Shown here in pieces: positions 39,201-46,367 of a stretch of 64,000 nucleotides of DNA. The number at the start of each line of letters is the position of its first letter. Within the stretch, counting starts at the first letter, position 1. The notes beneath the pieces are model-generated. The model was not told where the DNA came from. It did no database searches and was given only the letters and a program-made list of their open reading frames with translations. The position numbers were made by a program, and so were the translations under genes. Origin of the DNA: XN24 sp035514535 (GTDB lineage: Bacteria > Pseudomonadota > Gammaproteobacteria > Steroidobacterales > XN24); the NCBI GenBank assembly GCA_035514535.1, contig DATKAZ010000090.1:6782-70781 (forward strand), in the 5' to 3' direction.

Positions 39201-39470
39201 GTCCGATTGCCCCGGGCGTGACACCGAGCGCACCTGGCGCACGTTCTTGATGACGCCGACGACTTCCTCGATGGGCTTCGTCAGCAGGTTCTCGACTTCG
39301 AGGGGTGCGGTGCCGGTCAGTTCCGTGCGCACCGTCAGGGTCGGATACGAAAGATCCGGGAGCAGGTTGACCTTGAGGCGGGCGAGGGAGACAAAGCCGA
39401 ATAACACGATCGCTATGGTGAACATCGCAATCGTGACCCGGCGCTCGGTGGCGATATCGATCAGCCTCAT
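36264..39470 (-). CDS. RND efflux pump, first inner-membrane subunit
   Basis: 1068 residues. N-terminus MRLIDIATERRVTIAMFTIAIVLFGFVSLARLKVNLLPDLSYPTL; TM4 ALAVGMLVDNSIVVLENIVRKKEQGADVV; second-half repeat MLAGIVVNNAIVLVDLINQL. An unusual Ala/Arg/Gly-rich insertion (about 520-590, with APPGRVTRVAGGGLRLGG) precedes the second half. ATG 39470 is chosen because the 22 codons before it overlap the adaptor gene and lack pump sequence. It overlaps the adaptor stop region upstream and the second pump downstream. Together with the adaptor it recalls MdtABC-like heteromeric pumps. Confidence 0.92.
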   Translation of the reverse strand: MRLIDIATERRVTIAMFTIAIVLFGFVSLARLKVNLLPDLSYPTLTVRTELTGTAPLEVENLLTKPIEEVVGVIKNVRQVRSVSRPGQSDVTLEFLWGTNMDVAGVEVRERLDVLELPLEASRPLLLRFDPANEPIQRLAFMDREATGPADDPQRLRALRRYAEDQLKSDLESVEGTAAVKVSGGLEDEIQILVDQDKLAQLGLSIQTIAARLRAENVNLSGGRLEQSEQRFLVRTLNEFTSVEEIADTIIATPASRPIYLRDIAQVSRGFKEREAITRVDGRESVELAIYKEGDGNTVQVAKRITDRITKVKERLPENTELTMVYDQSVFIAQAISQVRNAALLGGLLAVLVLYAFLRDARATFVIGIAIPVSVVGTFLLMYSADVSLNIMSLGGIALAVGMLVDNSIVVLENIVRKKEQGADVVSAARAGASEVAGAVTAATLTTVAVFFPMVFVTGIAGQLFRDQALTVTFALLFSLVVALTLIPMLASRGAPRRYADAAEDAPPGRVTRVAGGGLRLGGLALAALAWLVARLMRPLVWLFQGFYRVAARAYTPLLAGSLRHRWLVLVVAAAALGSSVALLPRLGYELLPQLAQGEFKIDVRLPAGAPLTETDAAIRRLQELTKEYPDVKLSYSVAGTGNRLDASPVDAGEHSGQLNVQLQAGGRPEAEADTIAALRAALEQMPGVSYEFSRPTLFSFRTPLEIEVVGYDLEKLDEVAEWLQQALEESPRFADVRSTVEAGNPEIQILFDQERAARLGLAVRDVADTVVSKVRGEVATRYTWRDKKIDVLVRSVDTRNSSLAEIENLIVNPQSDRPVPLKAVADVRIAVGPAEIRRADQARVALVSANFAFGDLAAATDEMRQVIARAPSPPGIVASVSGQSAEMQDSFRSMLFSLAMAVFLVYLVMASQFESLVHPFVILFTIPLALVGAAWALWLTGTTVSVVAFIGLIMLAGIVVNNAIVLVDLINQLRRDGMERTAAIMEAGRSRLRPILMTTLTTVLGLLPMALGFGEGAEVRTPMAITVIGGLIVATLLTLVVIPVVYTLLDRGVRALDHAGATVEAAG

Positions 39471-39492
39471 CGCGATACCCCGTCGTGTCGCG

Positions 39493-40602
39493 TCAGACGT
39501 CGTCGTGCGCGACGCGCGCGGTGGGGCGGCGTACAACCTCGACGACCGCCCCGTCGCTCAGCCCGGACTGGCCGATGACGACGATCTCCTCGTCGCCGCT
39601 GAGCCCGTCAACGACCTCGACCTGGCCGTTCTGCACGTAGCCGGTGCGCACCGGGCGGCGCTCGGCCTTGCCGCCGACGACGACGAATACGGACTCCGAC
39701 GTATCGTCATCCAGGATCGCTACGCGCGGCACGAGCAGCACGTCGGATCGCTTGTCCCAGACGATATTGAAGCGGCCGAACATCCCGGGCTTGAGCCGGC
39801 CGTCCTGGTCCGGAACTTCCATGGTGACCTTGAACGTGCCGGTCGCCGGGTCGACGACCGGGCTGATGCGTTGCACGCGCGCCTGGAACCGCTGGCCGGG
39901 GATGGCGTCGAGACTGAGCTCGGCGAGTTGCCCTTTCTCCAGGCGCCTGAACTCGCGCTCGGGCATGTGGATGTAGGCGATCAGGGGGTCCAGCTGCGTG
40001 ACCCGGAAGGCCGGCTCGCCGGCCGAGATGGTATTCCCGACGCGGATGTGCCGCTGGGTCACCACGCCGGAGATCGGAGCGCGAATCTCCGTGTAGCTGT
40101 ATTCCAGCTGCGCGAGGCGATAGATGGCGCGCAACGCATCGAGCTCATACTTGAGGTCCTCGAACGCCCCGGAACTCACCAGGCCGCGTTCGAACAGCTG
40201 GACGCTGCGGTTGTATTCCTGCTCGAGCTTCAGCAGGTTGGCGTGCGCGCGCTGCATCTCGAGCCTGAGACGGTCGCCGTCGAGACTGGCGAGCACCTGC
40301 TCTTTCGCGACGCGATCGCCTTCTTCCACCAGGACCTTGACGACTTCGCCGCCGACCTTGGCGAGGACGAGTGCATCTGCATCGGTCTCCAGCGAGGCCG
40401 TCCCCGTGTGCACGGCAAAGACGTCACCGCGCGAGAGAGTCGCTACCTCGACGGGCACCCCCGGCGCGTCTTCTTCGCCCGCGGCCTTGCCGGCATCGGC
40501 TTCGCCCTTGCATCCGGCAAGGAGCAAGGCCGCCAGCGCGAGGACCGCCGAGGCCGCTACGGCTGCGCGGGGGGGGCGGGACTGGTACAGGGGCTTTGTC
40601 AT
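39493..40602 (-). CDS. RND efflux adaptor lipoprotein
   Basis: 369 residues. The lipobox LLLAGC near residue 32 after a basic N-terminus marks a lipid-anchored periplasmic adaptor. The lipoyl half-motifs are VLAKVGGEVVKVLVEEGDRV and SYTEIRAPISGVVTQRHI, with a hairpin rich in Leu/Glu between them, then beta-barrel (FRRLEKGQLAELSLDAIPG) and proximal domains. ATG 40602 is preferred over the GTG one codon earlier. First gene of the adaptor-pump-pump operon; its promoter region carries a 25-bp inverted repeat. Confidence 0.9.
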   Translation of the reverse strand: MTKPLYQSRPPRAAVAASAVLALAALLLAGCKGEADAGKAAGEEDAPGVPVEVATLSRGDVFAVHTGTASLETDADALVLAKVGGEVVKVLVEEGDRVAKEQVLASLDGDRLRLEMQRAHANLLKLEQEYNRSVQLFERGLVSSGAFEDLKYELDALRAIYRLAQLEYSYTEIRAPISGVVTQRHIRVGNTISAGEPAFRVTQLDPLIAYIHMPEREFRRLEKGQLAELSLDAIPGQRFQARVQRISPVVDPATGTFKVTMEVPDQDGRLKPGMFGRFNIVWDKRSDVLLVPRVAILDDDTSESVFVVVGGKAERRPVRTGYVQNGQVEVVDGLSGDEEIVVIGQSGLSDGAVVEVVRRPTARVAHDDV

Positions 40603-40628
40603 CACGGGGCTCCCGACTCGACCAATGG

Positions 40629-40680
40629 TTCACTACAGTAGTGTTGTAGTGAAGTATAACACTGGCTCTGCAAGACGCAA
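40629..40680 (-). promoter_or_regulatory. Promoter and palindromic operator of the RND operon
   Basis: Read on the minus strand: a -35-like TTGCGT (40675-40680), 16-bp spacer, -10 TATACT (40653-40658), then an inverted repeat with perfect 9-bp arms TTCACTACA / TGTAGTGAA around a 7-bp spacer (40629-40653). The repeat begins right at the -10 box and covers the expected start of transcription, the classic position for a TetR- or MarR-type repressor. No such repressor gene is present in this window. Confidence 0.7.
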
Positions 40681-40717
40681 GCCCCGCGTGGCGGCCCCGC
40701 CAATCAAGGCGTTGCGC

Positions 40718-42799
40718 CTATTTGCTTCGGGCGATGACCGCCTGCGGGACCTTTGCGAGGTCGGCGACCACGGCGGCTGCCTCGCGGAGCAGCACGTCCG
40801 GCGCGTCGTCCGCGTCCAGTTCCTCGAGCGATGCCACGGGCTCGAGGCCCAGCGCCTCGCGACGCGCATTTTCCCGCGCGAGACGCTCTTCCTGGAGCCG
40901 GCGGTTTTCCCCCCGACGGGTGTCGATATTCAGTGAGACGGACTTGCGGTTTCTCTGCGCATCGATGGCTTCAATGTCGCCAAGCAGGTAGCGGAAATCC
41001 GGATCGGCCGATCTGCGCTGCTCGTGCTCGGCGGCCAGCAGCTGGATGGCCTCGTCCAGGCGACCCTGCGGGGTGAAGCGGGCGGCGCGAATCTGGTCCC
41101 AGGGGAGGGCGGTCTCGCGGCTGCTTTCGCCGACGACGTGGGTATCCACGGCGGAGGGAACGGAGATGTCGGGGATGACGCCGCGATGCTGTGTGCTCTC
41201 GCCCGTCACGCGGTAATACTTGCCGATCGTCAGCGTCAACTGGCCGAACTGCGGATCGGCGCCGGGCGCATAGCGATCGAGCGGGTAGAGATTCTGCACG
41301 GTGCCCTTGCCGTAGGTCTGCTGGCCGATCACGACCCCGCGCCCGTAGTCCTGGATTGCGGCGGCAAAGATCTCCGACGCAGAAGCGCTGAAGCGATTGA
41401 CGAGCACGGCCAGCGGACCGTCATATACGGGTCCGCCGGCCTGCTCCTCGAGCACCTCGACGCGGCCGCTGGTATCGCGCAGCTGTACGACCGGGCCGCC
41501 GGGGACGAACAGCCCGGTCATCGATGTCGCCTCCGACAAGTGCCCGCCGCCGTTGTTGCGGAGGTCCACGACCATGCCGTCGATGCCCTCGTCGACCAGC
41601 TCCTGCGCCAGGCGTCGCACGTCGGCGGTCGTGCTCGTGTATTCGCGGTCTCCGGACGCGCGCGCGGAATAGTCCTGGTAGAAAGAAGGTACCGTGATGA
41701 CGCCGATCCTGTGGACCTGATCGTCGCGCTCGATTTCGAGCACGTCCTTGCGCGCTGCCTGTGCCTCGAGCTTGACCTTGTCGCGTACCAGCGGAATCTC
41801 CTGCGGCGGACTGCCAGGTGCGGCGCCGCCCGGCAGGACCTGCAACCTGACCGTCGACCCGCCGGGCCCGCGGATCAGGTCGACGACTTCGTCGAGCCGC
41901 CAGCCCACCACGTCCACCATCGCGCCTTCCTCGCCCTGGCCGACGCCGATAATGCGGTCCTTGGGCTTGAGCGTGCCGTCGAGCGCCGCCGGGCCGCCGT
42001 CGATGATATTGATGATGGCGACGTATTCGTCCTGGATCTGCAAGGTAGCACCGATGCCATCGTAGTTGAGGCTCATCTGGATCCGGTACTCCTCCGAGTT
42101 CCGGGGCGAGTAGTAGCTCGTATGCGGATCCATCGTGTTGGCGAAGGCGTTCATGAAGGTCTCGAACACGTCGTCGCTCTTGACCTGGTCGAGTCGCTTC
42201 AGCACCTGCTCGTACCGTCCGTGCAGGATTTCCCGCGATTCTTCCCAATCCTTTTCCGCCAGCATCAGTCCGAGCGCGTCGTTCTTGACGCGCTGCCGCC
42301 AGAGGTCGTCCAGCGCTGCGCGTGAAGACGGCCAGGTCTCGTCGGTGCGGTCGAAGCGGAATTCCTCGTCGACCGAGAAATCATGCTCTTCGTCCAGCAG
42401 TTCCAGCGCGTAATTCAGCCGGTCGCGTGCCCGTTCCAGGTAGCGGCCGTAGATGTGGAATACCGGCTCGAGCTTGCCGCGCTTGACCGCGTCGTCCAGG
42501 TCGGAGCGCCACTTGGCGAATTCGGCAATATCCGACGCAAGGAAATACTGGCGATTGCCGTCCAGGGCGTCCAGGTAGGAATCCAGCATCTGGCCGGAAG
42601 CCACGTCGTCGACCGGGGTGCGCTGGTAGTGGGAGCGCTCGAACAGGGTGGTGACGAGGCGGCTGATCTTGCCATGCCGTTCCGAAGGCTCCAGCGCCTC
42701 GAGCGCCGGCGCGGGCTTGGCGACGGCCGTGGCGGCCAGCAGCAGTGCCACCAGCAGGCCGATTGCCTTGAAGCGGGTCGATGTCATTTCAATACGCAT
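40718..42799 (-). CDS. prc: Tail-specific (carboxy-terminal processing) protease Prc
   Basis: Periplasmic serine protease of 693 residues. Signal peptide to about residue 28; N-terminal helical domain; PDZ domain with NYDGIGATLQIQDEYVAI and GPAALDGTLKPKDRIIGVGQG; protease core with the catalytic Ser in NRFSASASEIFAAAIQDY and the catalytic Lys in QQTYGKGTVQ; C-terminal DUF3340-like region. It trims periplasmic and lipoprotein C-termini and cell-wall enzymes. ATG 42799 has GGAG about 7 bases upstream; a GTG two codons earlier overlaps that site. Its tail is separated from the RND adaptor start by the operator region. Confidence 0.94.
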   Translation of the reverse strand: MRIEMTSTRFKAIGLLVALLLAATAVAKPAPALEALEPSERHGKISRLVTTLFERSHYQRTPVDDVASGQMLDSYLDALDGNRQYFLASDIAEFAKWRSDLDDAVKRGKLEPVFHIYGRYLERARDRLNYALELLDEEHDFSVDEEFRFDRTDETWPSSRAALDDLWRQRVKNDALGLMLAEKDWEESREILHGRYEQVLKRLDQVKSDDVFETFMNAFANTMDPHTSYYSPRNSEEYRIQMSLNYDGIGATLQIQDEYVAIINIIDGGPAALDGTLKPKDRIIGVGQGEEGAMVDVVGWRLDEVVDLIRGPGGSTVRLQVLPGGAAPGSPPQEIPLVRDKVKLEAQAARKDVLEIERDDQVHRIGVITVPSFYQDYSARASGDREYTSTTADVRRLAQELVDEGIDGMVVDLRNNGGGHLSEATSMTGLFVPGGPVVQLRDTSGRVEVLEEQAGGPVYDGPLAVLVNRFSASASEIFAAAIQDYGRGVVIGQQTYGKGTVQNLYPLDRYAPGADPQFGQLTLTIGKYYRVTGESTQHRGVIPDISVPSAVDTHVVGESSRETALPWDQIRAARFTPQGRLDEAIQLLAAEHEQRRSADPDFRYLLGDIEAIDAQRNRKSVSLNIDTRRGENRRLQEERLARENARREALGLEPVASLEELDADDAPDVLLREAAAVVADLAKVPQAVIARSK

Positions 42800-43246
42800 C
42801 TTCACTCCGTGAACCTTGGCGAACCGGGGTCGGCCCGGCCAGGCTGCGGTTTAGGCTAGAAGCCTCCGGCCCGACAATCAAGCGTACCGGTGGCGGAATT
42901 TGACTAAATTCATCTGTCTCGGGATGCTTGCCAGTCTGGCTTCAGGCTTGGCCGATACCACCACGCTATGACAGCCAGTTGGCCCACCAGTTTCATCCGG
43001 TGCGCAGCCGGGGGGAAATGATGCATGAGATCGGCCGGTTCATCGGGTCGCTGCGGCGTCGATTGAGGCTGCTGGTGCCCAGGCGTTGGCTGGCATCCAG
43101 CCCTGTGCCGCGGCCCGGACTCCGGCCCCGGCGGCCCGCGAGAGCGCGCATGGAACTCGACCCAGGGTCGCCCGCAACGTCGTGGGTGGCATGGGAAATC
43201 AGCCGGCGGGGCAGGCCGCCGGGAACCTGACTGGCGGCGCTCCGAG
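42800..43246. other. Intergenic stretch with no supported gene
   Basis: About 450 bases between the divergent side of prc and the tail of the DUF1232 gene. Open frames exist on both strands (for example plus 42928-43230) but are short, Arg-rich and lack family resemblance or a clear ribosome site. TTGACT near 42900 has no good -10 partner. The part next to 42800 should hold the prc promoter and leader; otherwise I see nothing definite. Confidence 0.5.
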
Positions 43247-43822
43247 TCAGAACAGCCGGAACGGGGAGCGCGTGCCGCTGCTCCTGGCGCGCCGTTCTCT
43301 CTCGCGCTTGCGCCGGTTCCTCATCCGCGATTGCAGGGCCCTGCGCCGCGCCGCAAGCCACTCTTCCCGCGTGACCTGGTCTTCGCCGCGCCTGGCACTC
43401 GCATCCCGCGCGTCCCGGAACGCGCAGAAATCCTGGTAGGCCTCGATCTCGTGGCGCAGTTCACGCACCACCAGCTCAACCATGATCGCGTCATCGAGAA
43501 AGCCGAGGCCCGGCACACTGTCGGGAATCAGGTCCTCCGGCTCGGAGAAATAGGCGAGGGCGTTCAGCACTCGGCCCGTGTCGGCCTCGGGGAGCTTCCA
43601 TTCGGCATCCCGGACCATGTCCGTGAGTGTCCTGATGCGTTCAAGGCGGTCGCGAATGAATTCCGGAACTTCGGTCACCTTGATCCGTGAAAGCAGGCCT
43701 TCCGCCGACGCCAGCACCTCGTCGGGGCCCAACTGCCTGGCAACGTCGCGGGCCTGCCGCATGACGGTGCGGAAGTGGTCCAGATCTGCATCCGCGAGCT
43801 CGAAAGTGACCTTCAGGGACAT
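43247..43822 (-). CDS. DUF1232 (YkvA-like) protein
   Basis: 191 residues, starting MSLKVTFELADADLDHF at ATG 43822; an upstream in-frame start lies in non-conserved sequence. The DUF1232 core is LNALAYFSEPEDLIPDSVPGLGFLDDAIMVELV (about 85-117), a short amphipathic/membrane-associated motif of unknown function. The C-terminus is a highly basic Arg-rich tail (RMRNRRKRERERRARS) that could bind nucleic acid. It follows a small membrane protein gene on the same strand. Confidence 0.78.
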   Translation of the reverse strand: MSLKVTFELADADLDHFRTVMRQARDVARQLGPDEVLASAEGLLSRIKVTEVPEFIRDRLERIRTLTDMVRDAEWKLPEADTGRVLNALAYFSEPEDLIPDSVPGLGFLDDAIMVELVVRELRHEIEAYQDFCAFRDARDASARRGEDQVTREEWLAARRRALQSRMRNRRKRERERRARSSGTRSPFRLF

Positions 43823-43878
43823 GGCGTTATCGCTCTGTGAATCGCGCAGCAGGAGAGTACGACGCGGCCGGGGTAGCG

Positions 43879-44199
43879 TCAAATGACGGCATCCGCCGAT
43901 TCCTCGTCGTCATCCTCGTGGGACGGGCCGGACTTCGATCGCAGGAACGTCCCCATCGGCAACCAGAACAGTCGCAGCATCTGGATGGCCAGCCAGGGCC
44001 CCATCACGAGCAGCCATGCCCAGATCGAAAAGGCGGCGAGCTGCCTGTAGAGGTCGGCGTAGAAGGCGCCCATCGCGGCGTCGGGGCGATACTCCCCCAG
44101 CAGCTGCAGGCCCACGAAGTAGACCAGCGCCGGCAGTACCAGCAGGCCGAAGCCGCCGAACACCGCGAACAAAATGGCCTCGCGTCGCAGCCAGTGCAA
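43879..44199 (-). CDS. Small two-helix membrane protein
   Basis: 106 residues. Two hydrophobic helices are visible (ILFAVFGGFGLLVLPALVYFVGLQLL and FSIWAWLLVMGPWLAIQMLRLFWLP), followed by an acidic C-terminal tail (SHEDDDEESADAVI). Family not recognised. Start TTG 44199 is the only one giving a full first helix and has no strong ribosome site, so the N-terminus is uncertain. It probably shares a transcript with the DUF1232 gene 56 bases downstream. Confidence 0.6.
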   Translation of the reverse strand: MHWLRREAILFAVFGGFGLLVLPALVYFVGLQLLGEYRPDAAMGAFYADLYRQLAAFSIWAWLLVMGPWLAIQMLRLFWLPMGTFLRSKSGPSHEDDDEESADAVI

Positions 44200-44324
44200 G
44201 GATGTGGCCTCCCGGGCCGAACGGGGTTACACGCGGATTCTCGCAGGCCGGCCGCCATTGGACAACTCGGGGCCGCGCCTCCCGCGACCTGATATCCTTG
44301 CCTGAAATTCACAGGGACCCGAGT

Positions 44325-45392
44325 ATGAACGCGATTCTCGCGTGGCTTCGGCGGCAGCTTGCCAACCCGCAGATTGTCGCCCTCACGCTGATCGTCCTCC
44401 TGCTCGCGCTCACCGTTTGGTTGTTCGGGCGCATGCTTGCGCCGCTGCTGGCCTCGCTGGTGATCGCCTACCTGCTGGACAGCATGGCGCAACACATGCG
44501 CGCGCGGGGCATACCTCACCTGCTCTCGGTGCTGCTCGTGTTCATGCTGTTCATCGCGGTCCTGTGGGCTTGCTTCTTCTGGCTCCTGCCGCTGTTGACG
44601 CGCCAGATGGGCCAGTTGTTCCAGCAGATTCCCTCCATGGTGGGGGAGGTACAGAAGGCGCTCCTTCTGCTGCCCGAGAAGTACCCGGCCTACGTTTCCG
44701 AGCAGCAGATTCGCGAGGTATTCGCAGGGTTCAACACGGAGCTCGTCCGCTTCGGCCAGCGCCTGTTGAGTTTCTCGGTTGCGTCGCTGATGACGTTGAT
44801 CACGATCGTGATCTACCTGGTGCTTGTACCGTTCCTCGTGTTCTTCCTGCTGAAGGACAAGGAACTGCTGATACGCTGGATGGCGGGATTCCTGCCGAAG
44901 GACCGTCACCTGACACTCGAGGTCTGGGGAGACGTTGACCGCCAGATCGGCAACTACGTGCAGGGCAAGCTCGTGGAAATCCTGGTCGTCGCCATCGTTA
45001 CCTGGATCGCGTTTCAAGTCCTCGGCCTGCAGTACGCTCTGTTGCTGGCGGCGCTCACCGGCGTGTCCGTGCTGATTCCCTACGTGGGGGCCGTGGTCGT
45101 GGCGCTGCCGGTGGCGCTCGTGGCCTACTTCCAGTTCGGGCTTGCAGCGGCTTTTTATTACGTGATGGTCGCTTACGGGGTGATCCAGTTTATCGACGGC
45201 AACGTGCTGGTCCCCGTCCTGTTCAGCGAAGTCGTCGATCTGCATCCCGTGGCGATTATTGCCGCGATATTGTTCTTCGGCGGGCTATGGGGCTTCTGGG
45301 GCATCTTTTTCGCGATCCCCCTCGCGACCGTGATCCAGGCGATATTGCGCGCCTGGCCGCGCCACGGGGGCCCGGAACCGGCCACGGAATAG
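44325..45392 (+). CDS. AI-2E family transporter (PerM-like)
   Basis: 355 residues with about eight TM helices in the family pattern: an N-terminal pair (ALTLIVLLLALTVWLFGRML, LASLVIAYLLDSMA), a large loop, then PFLVFFLLKDKELLIRW and the C-terminal GVSVLIPYVGAVVVALPVALVA and NVLVPVLFSEVVDLHPVAIIAAIL motifs. Family members export small molecules or signals or act as Na+/H+ antiporters; the substrate here is unknown. ATG 44325. Divergent from the small membrane protein. Confidence 0.88.
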   Translation: MNAILAWLRRQLANPQIVALTLIVLLLALTVWLFGRMLAPLLASLVIAYLLDSMAQHMRARGIPHLLSVLLVFMLFIAVLWACFFWLLPLLTRQMGQLFQQIPSMVGEVQKALLLLPEKYPAYVSEQQIREVFAGFNTELVRFGQRLLSFSVASLMTLITIVIYLVLVPFLVFFLLKDKELLIRWMAGFLPKDRHLTLEVWGDVDRQIGNYVQGKLVEILVVAIVTWIAFQVLGLQYALLLAALTGVSVLIPYVGAVVVALPVALVAYFQFGLAAAFYYVMVAYGVIQFIDGNVLVPVLFSEVVDLHPVAIIAAILFFGGLWGFWGIFFAIPLATVIQAILRAWPRHGGPEPATE

Positions 45393-45442
45393 CCGGCCGC
45401 CTATAATCGGAGGGTGGGATCGCCAGGAACAGGAGTTCGACC

Positions 45443-45862
45443 ATGAAGTATCTGCATACCATGGTGCGCGTCAGCGACCTGGAGGCCTCGCTCGATTTCT
45501 ATTGCGACAAGCTGGGACTCGTCGAGTTGCGACGGCATGAGAACAGCAACGGGCGGTATACGCTGGTCTTCCTGGCCGCCCCGGGCGACGAGAGCGCGCA
45601 GCTGGAGCTCACCTGGAACTGGGACCCGGAAGACTACGGCAATGGCCGCAATTTCGGCCACCTGGCCTACGCAGTCGATGATATCTATGCAGCCTGCCAG
45701 CGGCTGGCGGATGGCGGCGTGGTCATCAATCGCCCGCCGCGCGACGGGCGCATGGCGTTCGTGCGGTCTCCCGACATGATTTCGATCGAGATACTGCAGA
45801 AAGGCGATGCATTGCCGGTCCGCGAGCCCTGGGCCAGCATGCCGAATAGCGGCTCCTGGTGA
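45443..45862 (+). CDS. gloA: Lactoylglutathione lyase (glyoxalase I)
   Basis: 139-residue VOC-fold metalloenzyme that isomerises the methylglyoxal-glutathione adduct. The four expected metal ligands are present: H5 (MKYLHTMVRV), E55 (LELTWN), H73 (FGHLAYAVDD) and E116 (SIEILQKG), the same spacing as E. coli GloA. GGAG-type ribosome site (AGGAG) 8 bases upstream. A TATAAT at 45402-45407 lies upstream, but I see no matching -35. Confidence 0.92.
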   Translation: MKYLHTMVRVSDLEASLDFYCDKLGLVELRRHENSNGRYTLVFLAAPGDESAQLELTWNWDPEDYGNGRNFGHLAYAVDDIYAACQRLADGGVVINRPPRDGRMAFVRSPDMISIEILQKGDALPVREPWASMPNSGSW

Positions 45863-45946
45863 GTTGCCGGCGCGGCAGCGGCCGGCCATCGAGTTGTCGC
45901 GCGCCGGCCGCGGCGTTAGATTCAGCTGCCGCATGGGAGGCTTGCC

Positions 45947-46321
45947 ATGGAATGTCCCAAGTGTGGTCACCGGATGGAGCAGGTTGTATACAGCGACATC
46001 GAGGTCGACCGGTGCACGCTCTGCAAGGGGCTGTGGTTCGATGTGCTTGAGCACGAGGAGCTCAAGGTCATACCCGGGGCTGAATCGATCGACACAGGCG
46101 ATCCAGAGGTCGGCGCGATCTTCAACCGCGACGACCGGATCCGCTGCCCGCGGTGCGCGGGACCGATGATTCGCATGGTTGTCCCCGACCAGCCGCATAT
46201 CTGGTACGAATCCTGCGGCACGTGCCACGGCGTGTATTTCGATGCCGGCGAGTTCACCGACTTCAAGAAGCACACGCTCGGCGATTTTTTCCGGCGCCTG
46301 CGTGCCGCCGAGCGACGTTAG
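45947..46321 (+). CDS. Zinc-ribbon (zf-TFIIB) protein
   Basis: 124 residues with two consecutive zinc ribbons: C3xxC6 with C23xxC26 (CPKC...CTLCKGLWFD) and a second pair CPRC...CGTCHGVYFD. The LCKGLWFD-type signature defines the zf-TFIIB domain. Function unknown; such proteins may bind nucleic acid or act as adaptors. GGGAGG upstream of ATG 45947. The following ExeA/FHA gene starts 47 bases later. Confidence 0.85.
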   Translation: MECPKCGHRMEQVVYSDIEVDRCTLCKGLWFDVLEHEELKVIPGAESIDTGDPEVGAIFNRDDRIRCPRCAGPMIRMVVPDQPHIWYESCGTCHGVYFDAGEFTDFKKHTLGDFFRRLRAAERR

Positions 46322-46367
46322 CCTTCCCGTGGCGACGCCGCGCTGCCAGGCAGGCACATGGCCATGA

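Noticed and set aside
42898..42960. TTGACT-based promoter in the prc/DUF1232 gap
   Set aside because: No acceptable -10 element 16-18 bases downstream and no gene it would serve.
45402..45407. TATAAT as promoter of gloA
   Set aside because: A perfect -10, but no recognisable -35 or extended -10; not strong enough to list as a feature.
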